From: Colwellia_A sp047621305 | Lineage (GTDB): Bacteria > Pseudomonadota > Gammaproteobacteria > Enterobacterales > Alteromonadaceae | DNA: 64,000 bases | Direction: 5' to 3' | NCBI GenBank assembly: GCA_047621305.1 | Contig: JBLHNB010000001.1 | Coordinates: forward strand, 62,001 to 126,000 | Part shown: positions 8,249 to 17,954 of the stretch, one piece after another | How the letters are laid out: each line of letters opens with the position of its first letter | How positions within the stretch are numbered: position 1 is the first letter of the stretch | Position numbers and translations under genes: made by a program | Notes under the pieces: generated by a model | What the model was told of the DNA's origin: nothing | The model's database searches: none | What the model saw: only the letters and a program-made list of their open reading frames with translations

Positions 8249-10030
8249 ATGAGCTTCAGTATTCAAAATTTTCCAGAAATGATAAAGACAAACCAGAAAA
8301 ACGTCAATAAACATGAAGACACTATAAATGTTTCTATCCTTCGTAATATCACTTTAGAGCCCATATCCATCCCCTTAGAATTCTACGCGAATCAAACCGC
8401 GAGAAAAACTAAAATAGTATTTGGAAATTTTGATAATGTATTTCAAGATAGCCTTGATAATCGCATTATTTCAAAAAAAACAGATATTGTACTTATCGTT
8501 ACTCCTTTATTGGCACTCATGCCAAAACTAATCAATGAATACTCAAGTATGAGTACTCTTGAAAAACAGAGTTCAAAAGAATATGTTTTGAATTTTGTTC
8601 AATCGATACTTAATAATATTCGTAGTAATAACAAAAAAGCCAAAATAATATGGCTCAGTTTTGAATCACTTTCATTTCCTGCATTTTGTATTAACGACTT
8701 AACCTCTAAAACGGGACAAAATAGCTACATACGAAGTTTAAATTCTGCTATTTCAATATTATTATCTGAGTCTCAAAATTCGTATCATCTTGATGCAGAT
8801 CAAATATTGCGTCGACTTGGAGAAAGTAATTTTTATGATTGGCGTTTTTGGCATCTAAATAAAGCCCTCTATAGTAGAAATACACTGATAGGGATAGCAC
8901 AACACGCCTTTAGTTTTTATAATTCAGTCACTGGAAAAACCAAAAAATGCTTAATCTTAGATTGTGACAATACGCTCTGGGGAGGTATTGTCGGCGAAGA
9001 CAGTTTAGCTGGCATAAAATTGGGTCACGAATACCCGAGCTCATGTTATTTGGAATTTCAAAAAGCTATTATTGAATTACTTAATCAAGGCGTAATACTT
9101 GCCATTTGCAGTAAAAATAATGAACAAGATGTTCTAGGAGTCTTTGAACTTCATCCAGACATGCAGCTTAAAATCACAGATATCAGTGCCTATCAGATAA
9201 ACTGGCAAGACAAAGCGACCAATATATTATTACTCGCCGAACAACTAAATATTGGACTCGATAGCATGGTGTTTATTGATGACAGTGAGTTTGAAATTAA
9301 TTTGGTCCGTAATCAATTACCACAAGTCGCCGCCATTTGGTTAGATAAAAGCAAACCAACTGAATTTTCTCGCACGTTAAAGTCACTTAGATACTTTGAT
9401 AAATTAACAGTTACCCAAGAAGACTTGTTAAAAACAAAGATGTATAACCAAGAAGTACACCGAAAGAATTTTCAACCAAACAACCTTGATGAATATTTGT
9501 CCTCAATGGAGATAAAGGCAAATATTTTTATCGCTACGCAAGATGATATAGGTAGAATTTCACAACAAACTCAAAAAACGAATCAATTTAATTTAACAAC
9601 TAAACGGTATTCGGAACAGGATATCTCAAATTTCATTCAAAAAAGTGAATATGATGTTCTTGCTATAAAAATAACAGATAATTTCGGTGATATGGGGATT
9701 GTAGGAACTACAATCATAAAATATAATGAAAAAAATGCAGAAATTGATACTTTATTATTATCTTGTCGTGCCTTAGGCCGAAGAATTGAATCTGTTTTTT
9801 TAAATGAAATCATTCTATACTGTGCTAAGAAAAATAAAGATAAACTTATTGGAAAATTTACATCAACATCTAAAAACATTCAGGTAAAAGACTTCTATAA
9901 AAGTAATAAATTCACTCAAACTTCCGCCTTCGAAGAGACTAAAATTTATACCTTAGATCTAAAAAACCCAGCCAAATGTTTGGTTGATTTTATAGCGGTA
10001 GACAATACTAAACTATACGAGAATACATAA
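8249..10030 (+). CDS. FkbH-like HAD-IIIC protein, probable glyceryl-ACP synthase
   Basis: A 593-residue protein. Residues ~1-225 form an SGNH-hydrolase-like N-terminal region. A HAD-IIIC core follows with DCDNTLWGG at 238-246 (nucleophile D238, acid D240), SKNNEQD and FIDDSEFEINLVR. A GNAT-like C-terminal domain has ITDNFGDMGIVG and CRALGRRIE. FkbH proteins take 1,3-bisphosphoglycerate, dephosphorylate it and load glyceryl onto an ACP. The ACP gene follows directly at 10031, which fits that role. The gene begins immediately after the stop of the VOC gene. Confidence 0.88.
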   Translation: MSFSIQNFPEMIKTNQKNVNKHEDTINVSILRNITLEPISIPLEFYANQTARKTKIVFGNFDNVFQDSLDNRIISKKTDIVLIVTPLLALMPKLINEYSSMSTLEKQSSKEYVLNFVQSILNNIRSNNKKAKIIWLSFESLSFPAFCINDLTSKTGQNSYIRSLNSAISILLSESQNSYHLDADQILRRLGESNFYDWRFWHLNKALYSRNTLIGIAQHAFSFYNSVTGKTKKCLILDCDNTLWGGIVGEDSLAGIKLGHEYPSSCYLEFQKAIIELLNQGVILAICSKNNEQDVLGVFELHPDMQLKITDISAYQINWQDKATNILLLAEQLNIGLDSMVFIDDSEFEINLVRNQLPQVAAIWLDKSKPTEFSRTLKSLRYFDKLTVTQEDLLKTKMYNQEVHRKNFQPNNLDEYLSSMEIKANIFIATQDDIGRISQQTQKTNQFNLTTKRYSEQDISNFIQKSEYDVLAIKITDNFGDMGIVGTTIIKYNEKNAEIDTLLLSCRALGRRIESVFLNEIILYCAKKNKDKLIGKFTSTSKNIQVKDFYKSNKFTQTSAFEETKIYTLDLKNPAKCLVDFIAVDNTKLYENT

Positions 10031-10255
10031 ATGGAACAATTATTTAAAGTTATAAGCGATACTTTAGGGATAAGTACAAACGAATTAGATATAGATTCAT
10101 CATCTGATAACATTGAGCTATGGGATTCCCTTAAGCATATGAATTTAATTTTCGCGATCGAAGACGAATTCAATATTACTATTCCAGATGATAATCTTTC
10201 TGACTCTACAAATGTAATATCTCTAATGAAAATAATTAGTGAACAACAAAAATAA
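10031..10255 (+). CDS. Acyl carrier protein
   Basis: A 74-residue ACP. The phosphopantetheine site is WDSLKHM with serine 33 in the DSL motif, flanked by helix 1 (EQLFKVISDTLGI) and by the acidic FAIEDEFNITI helix 2/3 region. It directly follows the FkbH-like gene, so it is the likely glyceryl carrier rather than the housekeeping fatty-acid ACP. The stop overlaps the start of the next gene (TAATG). Confidence 0.92.
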   Translation: MEQLFKVISDTLGISTNELDIDSSSDNIELWDSLKHMNLIFAIEDEFNITIPDDNLSDSTNVISLMKIISEQQK

Positions 10256-11022
10256 TGAGGCGTTTTCATTATGATAAAAGCTCTATTGTTAATGCTCTAA
10301 AAGCAATAGGAGTTAAAGAAGGTGATACCCTTTTTAGCCACGTTTCGTTGTTAAATTTAGGTTTCTGTCAATCGGATCCTATTACGTCTTTGATCGCGGC
10401 GATTAAAGACGTAATAGGAGAAAGTGGTACTTTCTTAACTCCTGCATATACTTATAGCTTTTGTCGTAACGAAATATTTAATCCTTTGGTTTCAGAATCT
10501 GAAGTAGGAGTTTTTAGTAACTACCTGATTAAAGAGTTAAACATGCAAAGAAGCATAGACCCATTATTCTCAGTGGTAGGTTTTGGAAAAAACATTGCTA
10601 CATTGTTTGACAAGCTACCGCCTACTAGCTTTGGTGAAGATTGTTTGTACGAACGTTTACACAAGTTAAATGCTAAAGTTTGTAATATAGGATTATCCTT
10701 ATTTTATTTAACCCCAATTCATTATCTAGAGAGAAAACTAAAAGTTCCTTACCGGTTTGATAAAGAGTTTTCAGGTATCATTGAGCACGACGTAACACAA
10801 AAACAAAACATTACATGGGAGTATTACGTTCGACAGCTATGCGAAGCGAGTTTACCCGACTGCGCACCTTTAGAACTGGAGGGCGTTAAATTAGGGATCT
10901 GCAAAAAACAAACTTTAGGTCTTAGCAATGTTCATCTTGTTGCAATGAAAGAATATTTTTCGCTTGCCTCAAAATTAATTAAAATCGACCCTTGGTTTTT
11001 AGCAAAAGGGTCAAACTTATAA
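10255..11022 (+). CDS. AAC(3)-type N-acyltransferase
   Basis: A 255-residue member of the aminoglycoside 3-N-acetyltransferase fold. Segments typical of the family are LFSHVSLLNLG, GTFLTPAYTYSF, DPLFSVVGFG and the late HYLERKLKVPYR. In sugar-modification loci these enzymes move an acyl group from ACP or CoA to an amino sugar, so antibiotic resistance is not implied. It overlaps the ACP gene and ends the plus-strand operon. It probably transfers glyceryl or methylglyceryl to the amino group of the nonulosonic acid. The next gene is convergent, nine bases away. Confidence 0.85.
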   Translation: MRRFHYDKSSIVNALKAIGVKEGDTLFSHVSLLNLGFCQSDPITSLIAAIKDVIGESGTFLTPAYTYSFCRNEIFNPLVSESEVGVFSNYLIKELNMQRSIDPLFSVVGFGKNIATLFDKLPPTSFGEDCLYERLHKLNAKVCNIGLSLFYLTPIHYLERKLKVPYRFDKEFSGIIEHDVTQKQNITWEYYVRQLCEASLPDCAPLELEGVKLGICKKQTLGLSNVHLVAMKEYFSLASKLIKIDPWFLAKGSNL

Positions 11023-11031
11023 AAACGTCGC

Positions 11032-12336
11032 TCAGTCATTTCCCAAAGTTAAAAGATTTTCATCTTTTAACTTTTTAACTATAGGTATTAACGTAAACGC
11101 ACTCACACCTAACTTATCAGCAATATCAATTAAATCCCTTTTGCCATCACAATAAGTAATAAGATTAGTTAACGTATAAACATCGGTATAATCCTGACCG
11201 ACTCTACTTAACGTTGGGTATAGCCCTCGTTTACCTAGTTGAGGTTCACATAGAACCGTTACTTTAAGCTTTTCATTTCCTTCTAATAATAAAATAGTTT
11301 TATATAAGACATTAAGGCCACCAGCAAGTCCCTCAGCACTAATTAAATCTAAATTATCTAGAGAAGTATGGTATTCAGGGTAATCGCCATAACGAGTCCT
11401 CATAATAGAACATACGGGTAAATCAACGCCTGGGGCACAATATTGTCGCTCATCGCTACCTCTTTTCAAAAAATCATATTTTTTAAAGTTTTTTACGGTG
11501 TGAGTTAGTGTATGTAGTGCGGCTTTATCCGCAATTGTATTTCCTTCTCGAGAGGCCAAATATGAATAATTACGCTCATCACCAATACAAGTCACCACAA
11601 AGCCTGCGATTACATTTTTTTGTAAATGCTCAAGATGACGAGATAAATAAACAATTGCTCCTATAGTTTCTGGAATAAAAACAAAACGATAAGTGTATTT
11701 CCTCTTCGGCAATAATTTGACTTGTTGAATAAGTGCTGTTGTTACCACAGGTCCAGACAATTCATTATTTGCAAGTGACGGGTGACAAATGTATGTGGAT
11801 ACTAAAATCTCTTCATCAGTCTCTCCTTTGATAATCACATCAGCATAATCCAAAACACCATCAAATAACTCACTTTCAATGACAACATGGTAATCATCGT
11901 CAGGTAATTGCTGTTTTTGCTCATCAGTCAAACAAAAACCCCAATGTTCTTTATAATAAGAGGTTATATAGGGGATAGCATAGGGTTGTTTAGGAAGTGA
12001 ATACAAATTACTTTCTAATTCAGTCAACCTCATCACCTTATTTATTGGAGTTGAATAGCCCACCAAGTGTAAATTGTTGACTTTAAAGTCAACAACCTTT
12101 TTACCAGCACTATTTTTAATATAGGCATCGTTAACGTGCCACTCTTTTGGCACAGTCCAGTCAAAGACTTCACTGCCCGAAGAGATTTTATGGAAACACA
12201 TTTCAGGAATTATATTTTGAAAGTATTCGAGCGTCTCTCTAACACCTTTTCCAGTAAGACTGCGACATATGGGAAATAATTCAGTCGCCCAAAAGTACAT
12301 TCTTTCGCCAATATTGTCTTGTGATCTTAAGTTCAT
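11032..12336 (-). CDS. DUF4910 M28-like aminopeptidase-domain protein (Cj1295-like)
   Basis: A 434-residue protein. The N-terminal DUF2172/DUF4910 region includes ICRSLTGKGVRETL at 23-36. The peptidase-like core has STYICHPSLANNELSG at 180-195, with His and Glu in metal-ligand positions, and later GSDERQYCAPGVDLP. The last ~55 residues look like a winged helix (DLIDIADKLGVSAFTLIPIVKKL). Cj1295 of Campylobacter jejuni has this architecture and is needed for the di-O-methylglyceric acid form of pseudaminic acid on flagellin. Its chemistry is unclear. It lies between the acyl-transfer genes and the Maf gene. Confidence 0.85.
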   Translation of the reverse strand: MNLRSQDNIGERMYFWATELFPICRSLTGKGVRETLEYFQNIIPEMCFHKISSGSEVFDWTVPKEWHVNDAYIKNSAGKKVVDFKVNNLHLVGYSTPINKVMRLTELESNLYSLPKQPYAIPYITSYYKEHWGFCLTDEQKQQLPDDDYHVVIESELFDGVLDYADVIIKGETDEEILVSTYICHPSLANNELSGPVVTTALIQQVKLLPKRKYTYRFVFIPETIGAIVYLSRHLEHLQKNVIAGFVVTCIGDERNYSYLASREGNTIADKAALHTLTHTVKNFKKYDFLKRGSDERQYCAPGVDLPVCSIMRTRYGDYPEYHTSLDNLDLISAEGLAGGLNVLYKTILLLEGNEKLKVTVLCEPQLGKRGLYPTLSRVGQDYTDVYTLTNLITYCDGKRDLIDIADKLGVSAFTLIPIVKKLKDENLLTLGND

Positions 12337-12362
12337 TTTATATACACTTATGAAAATAGTCG

Positions 12363-14384
12363 TTATACTTTAGATGGTTTATCATAACCATCTAATAGTT
12401 CTGCATATAGAAACTCCAGATGCTGCTTAAATTCTATCAAAGCATCATGGATAAATATCATTCTCTTGCTTTCATTAGTATAATTGGCACAATTAGACAT
12501 AATACAGCTTTGCATATAGTTCATTGTTCCTTTTAAGTACCTAAAATATAACATGGTATTTCTTTTTGACGATAGCAAGTTTAAATACTGACATTGCAAA
12601 CTAAAAACCGCTGATAACTCCTCACGTGAAGTAATAGGTCGATCAAGAAACGCGATAAAATCATCAAGCGCTATCCTAAATTTAGGAAAAAACTCACTCT
12701 TTAAGAAATTATGAACATAAACTTTATCTCTTGACGATATTTTAAATGAAGCCGCTAATAGGTTGTCTAACTCTTTTCTTAAATCAAAGTTGTGTTTTTC
12801 AATAGTCATTTCATTAAAAGCTAGGGGAGTAGTTCCTTCAATTTTTGCACCATCAGAACAGTTATAAACTTTTAATTCTGGGTAATCATTGAGGGCAAAT
12901 TCCATGGTTCCTTTGGATAAATCAAAGATATCAGTCGTATAAATTTCTTCTCTAAAATTCCCTTCTGCTGCTCTCGTTTTAGCAACTTTAAAATGTTTAT
13001 TCTGAGCTTCTCGTCCTTCCCACTCTTTATCATAATACATACTGCTTTTAGAATGATGATGTTCATTGTCAACAAAGCCTAAATCAACCCCCAAAAGACA
13101 AATATTCTCAAACCCTAGATGTAAAACCGCCATTAATGCAGTATTTGACACGGTAGGATTACAAAACCTAACAACTTCAAACTGCCTATTAGGCTCTAAA
13201 AATGAGATTAAATCAGTACCCACGTCATTTATCTTTAGCATGGTATAAGCTTGAGAAAAACGATCTAACAGCCCCGAATATACTGTATTTAAAGCGATAA
13301 CAGGAATCGTTTTTAAAATATTGTCTTCCTCATCACTTAATAAATTATAGTGGTCATCAAGTGCTGCTGTTCTTTCCATTTCTACATGTATGTGAGGAGT
13401 AATACCATTATTTAATAAGCTCTTGAGGGCGGTACCACAACTTATGATAATTATTTCTTCCTGCCTCTCTTTTAGCAGTTGAATATCATTATCTAACGAA
13501 GGGCCATTACCTACGATGACCACAGATAAATGCTTTAAGTGGTTGTCGTATGTATTATTAGCAATAAGTATTGGGTATTCATTTTGGGTATTCTCAATAG
13601 TGTGGATCAAACTAATCGTTTCATCTTCGAAAAAACCCCAACCCGCACTATATCGATGCATCATCTCATGAATTAATTTAAAGGCATTAAAGTTTTCCTC
13701 ACTTAAGTAATGTCGATAAACAAATATACGACTAACTAAAAAGTAGCCATTAGTTTTCAACAAGCTATTAATTTGATTTACAAATTGAAATTCATTACCA
13801 CCAGCACTAATAGTAAAAGACCCACCAATCGCTTTACAACGATCAATTAAGGGTTTGAAGTCAATACAGTGCATTGCTGCAAAAAAAACATCGGTTGATG
13901 ACTCATAGAGATAAAACACTTTGATTTCTTTACGATTAAATAACTCCTCAATTTGATAACCTAGACCTGAACCTATCATAATAAAGAAGTCAAGTTGAGG
14001 TTCATTAAACGGTAATTCAATCTGAAGATCAGATAGCTGTTCAGTATCTCCTTTTCTTCTGTCGACTAATGAACGCAATATTTTTTGATGTTCAAAGTGA
14101 GATGAATCTGTAAAAGCCATTCCATATGAAAAACATTTAGGGTCTTGTGCAAAAGCATCTACTTGTTGAACAGCAAGTGCTTTAGGGTCGCCATCATAAA
14201 CTAAGTTGCCATTGTCCACTAAATTAACATTATTATTAGTATCTATAGTAAGTAGTGTATTACCTGGTTCATATTCTTTAAAGAATTCATACAGTTCAGG
14301 TAATATGTTTTTAAAAGCTTCCATATTATTCAAGAATGTGGCTCGTAAAAGCTTTGTTGTTAGATCTACAGATAAATTATTCAC
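12363..14384 (-). CDS. Motility accessory factor (Maf) family flagellin glycosyltransferase
   Basis: A 673-residue Maf/DUF115 protein. The central catalytic region starts SVVIVGNGPSLDNDI (nucleotide-binding loop) and continues IISCGTALKSLL, THIHVEMERT-like PHIHVEMERT and ICLLGVDLGFVDNEHHHS. Maf proteins transfer pseudaminic or legionaminic acid from CMP to Ser/Thr of flagellin in the cytoplasm. Its location next to fliD/flagellin genes and the sugar pathway supports this. The likely start is GTG; no strong ribosome-binding site is visible, so the start is less certain than the identity. Confidence 0.88.
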   Translation of the reverse strand: MNNLSVDLTTKLLRATFLNNMEAFKNILPELYEFFKEYEPGNTLLTIDTNNNVNLVDNGNLVYDGDPKALAVQQVDAFAQDPKCFSYGMAFTDSSHFEHQKILRSLVDRRKGDTEQLSDLQIELPFNEPQLDFFIMIGSGLGYQIEELFNRKEIKVFYLYESSTDVFFAAMHCIDFKPLIDRCKAIGGSFTISAGGNEFQFVNQINSLLKTNGYFLVSRIFVYRHYLSEENFNAFKLIHEMMHRYSAGWGFFEDETISLIHTIENTQNEYPILIANNTYDNHLKHLSVVIVGNGPSLDNDIQLLKERQEEIIIISCGTALKSLLNNGITPHIHVEMERTAALDDHYNLLSDEEDNILKTIPVIALNTVYSGLLDRFSQAYTMLKINDVGTDLISFLEPNRQFEVVRFCNPTVSNTALMAVLHLGFENICLLGVDLGFVDNEHHHSKSSMYYDKEWEGREAQNKHFKVAKTRAAEGNFREEIYTTDIFDLSKGTMEFALNDYPELKVYNCSDGAKIEGTTPLAFNEMTIEKHNFDLRKELDNLLAASFKISSRDKVYVHNFLKSEFFPKFRIALDDFIAFLDRPITSREELSAVFSLQCQYLNLLSSKRNTMLYFRYLKGTMNYMQSCIMSNCANYTNESKRMIFIHDALIEFKQHLEFLYAELLDGYDKPSKV

Positions 14385-14552
14385 AGAAAAACTCGATATT
14401 TTGTTATTTATGTAATTAAACTAGCAATTATTACACCACTTATCTACCAATCATCTTTATTTATTTCAATTTAAATTTAAATTTCAATAACTAGATTAAA
14501 TATCAAGGTGTCGTGATTTATAAGTAAAACAGTGTAAATTTATTGCAGAAAT

Positions 14553-14581
14553 AAAAATGCTGTCAATAAACAGCTTTTTTA
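14553..14581. terminator. Bidirectional hairpin terminator after fliD
   Basis: GCTGT at 14559-14563 and ACAGC at 14570-14574 form a short stem with a six-base loop. A T-run follows on the plus strand and an A-run precedes it, giving a T-rich tail on the minus strand as well. It lies 23 bases after the fliD stop codon and so ends the fliD transcript before maf. Confidence 0.65.
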
Positions 14582-14603
14582 AAAGATGGGTAATTGTTCG
14601 CTG

Positions 14604-17369
14604 CTATTTGTCTCTGGTATAACCAGGCAAGGCATCTAGGGCACCTTGTAGAGATTGCATGGTGCCGCTTAATTGGGCAACTAACATATCCATAGCATTA
14701 AACTGTTTAAATAAACGTTTCTCATATAAGTCCATTTTATATTTTAAATCAACATCTTGTTTATCAAGATCAGCCAATTTTTTATAAAGAGAATCTGTTT
14801 TACCGTCGATTACTGTTGAAGGTTCTGCGTTTTCAACATCAGATGAGTAAACATCGCCATCATTTTTTGAAATACCATCATCAATAATAGCATCTAAGTA
14901 GCGATCAATTTGTGTGGTGATACCTTCCGAAAAGTTAATGCTGGTACTGAAACTTGCGGATCCAGTATTGAGCCCTAAATCAGAAATAGCGCCTGCACCA
15001 ACAGCAATAACACTTAAGTGTGATGCTGCACTATTGGTCGATAATTCGATTTTTCCGTTAAAGACACTGGCGGTAACTACTTCTCCCGCCGTGGTTAAAT
15101 TAGCGTCCGCGTCCAATAGTGTTTGAATGGCTGTCGTTAATTCGCTATCTGACGTAAAAGTTTGTCCCGTTAAATCTATCGAGCTTGAAAATATATTGTC
15201 TATTTTTATTTGAAAAGTACTATCTGCTGCCGCGGTAAAAGGATAACTCGCCATACTATTTGCTGCTGTATATTTAAAATCGCCACCGTTAACTTCAATT
15301 TTAAGGCCGCGTGCATCACCATTGGCTTTTAATGCCAATAAATATTGGCCATCACTAAATGCCTCTGTGCCGTTGATAGTACCTTCAGCAGCAAGACCTC
15401 CGGTAGATATTACAGAGCTAAACCCAAAATCTGATGCATTGGCTGTGTCCGCTAAACCTAGCTCAGCTGCGGCTGTAGCTCCGAGATTGCTGACTGAAAC
15501 AGGAGTATTGTTATCAGACGTTATGGTGAGTTTATTCTCAGCGATAGTAACTGTGGCAGCCTTACCCGTTTTCGTAAAAATATCAGTTTCTAGTGCTGTA
15601 ATTAACTCCGCTTCGGTGTTATAACTTCCCTGAACATCGATACTTCCTAATGAACCACCAATGGTGAGATCAAACGTGCTCCCCGCACCAATAGTTGCTG
15701 GTGGCGTAGTAAAGTCGAGAACCGCGCCCCCTGTCACACTGTCATCATTTTTATCTAAGGATACGAATGATTCAGCGCCATAACTATTCGATGTGATAAC
15801 TAGTTTCTGATTTTCAATTGAAACACCAACGGAAATCCCTTTGGCTTTTAAATTAGCATCTGAATTGATCTGGGATTGTATTTCTGCGATAAGTGCTGAT
15901 TCTGATGTATAGCTGCCTTGTGTTAACTTAACATCCATTGATTCGATTAAATCAACTCGTAGTTTAAATGAATTATTACTTTCATTGATCACAAAAGGTG
16001 TTGCTGCAAAGTCAGCCGGCAGTGTATTACCGGCCTTAAGTTCACCATGGGTGGCAACTTGGGTAATAACAACCGGATAACTACCCTCTTTAGTATATTT
16101 ACTTGATTCTACGTAAGATATACTTGAATCAACCGGTGTACCGGATTCAGCAAAAAAAGCCGCTATGTCAGTCATTTTCAATTTTAAGACTTCTGAAAAT
16201 ATCGCGACTCCATTCTCTTTAGAATAAACTTTACCTGCTTCTTCAGGAGTACCTTCATTAAAAGACAAAGCACCTGTTTTTTTATCTGATATTATACCTA
16301 AATCAGACATACTTTTTACTGAGCCACTAATGTTAGTTAAGCGATTATTAAGTATACCGCGCATGTAACTTTCAATGCTTTTCAACGTGGCGTCGGAGGT
16401 TAAAACGCCCTTATCTTGAGCGGAATTAAAAAAAGTAAACTCAGACATTTTTTCAAGTGTTTTATTATAACTATCAACAAAGGCTCTAATGTCTGTTTCA
16501 ACCTGTGATACATCGGTTGTTATATTAATTTTAATTTTTTTTGTGTCGACATTATTGAGGGTAAAGGTTACCCCCTCAATTAATTCATCTATGGTATTAC
16601 TATCGCGTTTGATAGATATGCCATTAAAGCTAAGTGAGGCATCTTGAGCAGCTTGCGTTTGTGACATCCGATTATTAGTGCCATCATAAGCCAGTGTTGA
16701 TAACCCCGTCGCATCGGTATTATTACCATCAAGGTCAATAGTGGTGATTTCCATCGCCCCTTTTTCGCCAGATTTATCGTTTTGTAGCGTTAGTCGATAA
16801 GAGCCACCATCAAACAAGATACCGGCAGTTATACCATAATCATTTTTAGGATCATTAATAATATTTTTGATTTCTTCTAAACTTGAGTCTTTTGGTATTT
16901 CAATACTTAAATTAGTAGAACTTGCGTCTGGTGTAAAAGCAGTGCTTGGAAGGGCAGCATATGAACCGAAACGAATATTGAGCGTACCGCCACCAATAAC
17001 ATCATCCTTGGTATTATATACATTAGCAGCATCACTAATTAGTGTATGTTGCTGAGCCAATCCTATCACTGTAATTTCATGTGTAGCCGTTGTCGCGCCA
17101 AAACTGGTGGTGGCACTAACAATGGTGTCGTCACTACTTGATGCGGCAGTAGAATTAAATGTAGATGTTTTACCAAGAGATGAATAGGACGATTTTAATG
17201 TTGATAGCAAACTATTAACTTGGCCAAGTGCTGATATTTGCGCCGTTGCTAGGGAAGCCGCTTTATCAATTCTAGCGGTAGCGGGGTCTTTTTCAGCAGC
17301 AACTAAACTTTCAACAATCGTATTAATTTCTAAGCCTGAGCCTAAACCTGTTGATGTTATTGTTCCCAT
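14604..17369 (-). CDS. fliD: Flagellar hook-associated protein 2 (filament cap), enlarged
   Basis: A 921-residue FliD, about twice the usual 450-500. The FliD_N domain opens with GSGLEINTIVESLVAAE and FliD_C ends with KQFNAMDMLVAQLSGTMQSL. The central region holds at least three related ~100-residue units. Each has a hydrophobic-rich FxLxI strand, a GSYTSESALIAEIQ/GSYNTEAELITAL-type helix and an ENKLTITSDN strand, which is the flagellin_IN pattern. The ribosome-binding site AAGGGGG lies just before the ATG. FliD forms the cap at the filament tip, and the added domains would be surface-exposed. The large flagellins nearby may explain the size. Confidence 0.95.
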   Translation of the reverse strand: MGTITSTGLGSGLEINTIVESLVAAEKDPATARIDKAASLATAQISALGQVNSLLSTLKSSYSSLGKTSTFNSTAASSSDDTIVSATTSFGATTATHEITVIGLAQQHTLISDAANVYNTKDDVIGGGTLNIRFGSYAALPSTAFTPDASSTNLSIEIPKDSSLEEIKNIINDPKNDYGITAGILFDGGSYRLTLQNDKSGEKGAMEITTIDLDGNNTDATGLSTLAYDGTNNRMSQTQAAQDASLSFNGISIKRDSNTIDELIEGVTFTLNNVDTKKIKINITTDVSQVETDIRAFVDSYNKTLEKMSEFTFFNSAQDKGVLTSDATLKSIESYMRGILNNRLTNISGSVKSMSDLGIISDKKTGALSFNEGTPEEAGKVYSKENGVAIFSEVLKLKMTDIAAFFAESGTPVDSSISYVESSKYTKEGSYPVVITQVATHGELKAGNTLPADFAATPFVINESNNSFKLRVDLIESMDVKLTQGSYTSESALIAEIQSQINSDANLKAKGISVGVSIENQKLVITSNSYGAESFVSLDKNDDSVTGGAVLDFTTPPATIGAGSTFDLTIGGSLGSIDVQGSYNTEAELITALETDIFTKTGKAATVTIAENKLTITSDNNTPVSVSNLGATAAAELGLADTANASDFGFSSVISTGGLAAEGTINGTEAFSDGQYLLALKANGDARGLKIEVNGGDFKYTAANSMASYPFTAAADSTFQIKIDNIFSSSIDLTGQTFTSDSELTTAIQTLLDADANLTTAGEVVTASVFNGKIELSTNSAASHLSVIAVGAGAISDLGLNTGSASFSTSINFSEGITTQIDRYLDAIIDDGISKNDGDVYSSDVENAEPSTVIDGKTDSLYKKLADLDKQDVDLKYKMDLYEKRLFKQFNAMDMLVAQLSGTMQSLQGALDALPGYTRDK

Positions 17370-17456
17370 ACTACCCCCTTAATCTAACTTTTTACTTATC
17401 TAACTGATAGGACAAGCAATTATCAAACCACTTATTAAAAACAATCATTAAACAAA

Positions 17457-17837
17457 TTATACATCTATTTTAAACAATAGCCCCTTTAGCGTCTCTAAAT
17501 TTTCGAGTAATTTAAGCGCATCTTCAGAGGGTAATTGGCGAATTAATGTTTCTGAGCCTTTTTCATAAACTGAAATAACTTTACGGCCACTTTTTTCATC
17601 AACAGAAAAGTTAATATCCCTTTGTACCGTTGCCATCACTTCATTAATTTCTTGAACAACATCTTCAAGCTCTGGGGGTTGAACAGTTACTGATACCAAG
17701 GACTCTTCGGCGACATCTTGCACCTGTTTATCTTTAGCCTCATTAACTGTTGTAGGCTTACTTTCTTTAGCTGTATCTACAAACTCAGTACGAGTAATAG
17801 CGTTACCAGCATCAGGCATCACATGTAAGTCACTCAT
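17457..17837 (-). CDS. flaG: FlaG family protein
   Basis: A 126-residue protein with the FlaG domain in the second half: VQRDINFSVDEKSGRKVISVYEKGSETLIRQLPSE (only part is needed to recognise the family: the INFSVDE and IRQLPSE motifs). FlaG influences filament length in Vibrio and Pseudomonas relatives. It lies between the flagellin and fliD on the same strand, the usual order. The ribosome-binding site AGAGG lies about six bases before the ATG. Confidence 0.93.
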   Translation of the reverse strand: MSDLHVMPDAGNAITRTEFVDTAKESKPTTVNEAKDKQVQDVAEESLVSVTVQPPELEDVVQEINEVMATVQRDINFSVDEKSGRKVISVYEKGSETLIRQLPSEDALKLLENLETLKGLLFKIDV

Positions 17838-17904
17838 AACATACCTCTTTTATATTTCCTAAGCATTTAACTCAGCATTCATTTAAATCTATATAACAAA
17901 CACT

Positions 17905-17931
17905 AAAGGCTCTCTTAAGTAGAGAGCCTTT
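17905..17931 (-). terminator. Rho-independent terminator of the 17955-20021 flagellin gene
   Basis: An 11-bp-class perfect stem: AAAGGCTCTC at the left and GAGAGCCTTT at the right around a short TTAAGTA loop. It lies 24 bases downstream of the flagellin stop codon. The strong GC-containing stem fits the need to end a highly expressed flagellin transcript; the T-tract is short. Confidence 0.75.
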
Positions 17932-17954
17932 CTATTAACTCACTACTTAGGAGT

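Noticed and set aside
10255..11022. Aminoglycoside resistance gene
   Set aside because: Although it has the AAC(3) fold, the ACP/FkbH/maf context indicates sugar acylation rather than antibiotic modification.
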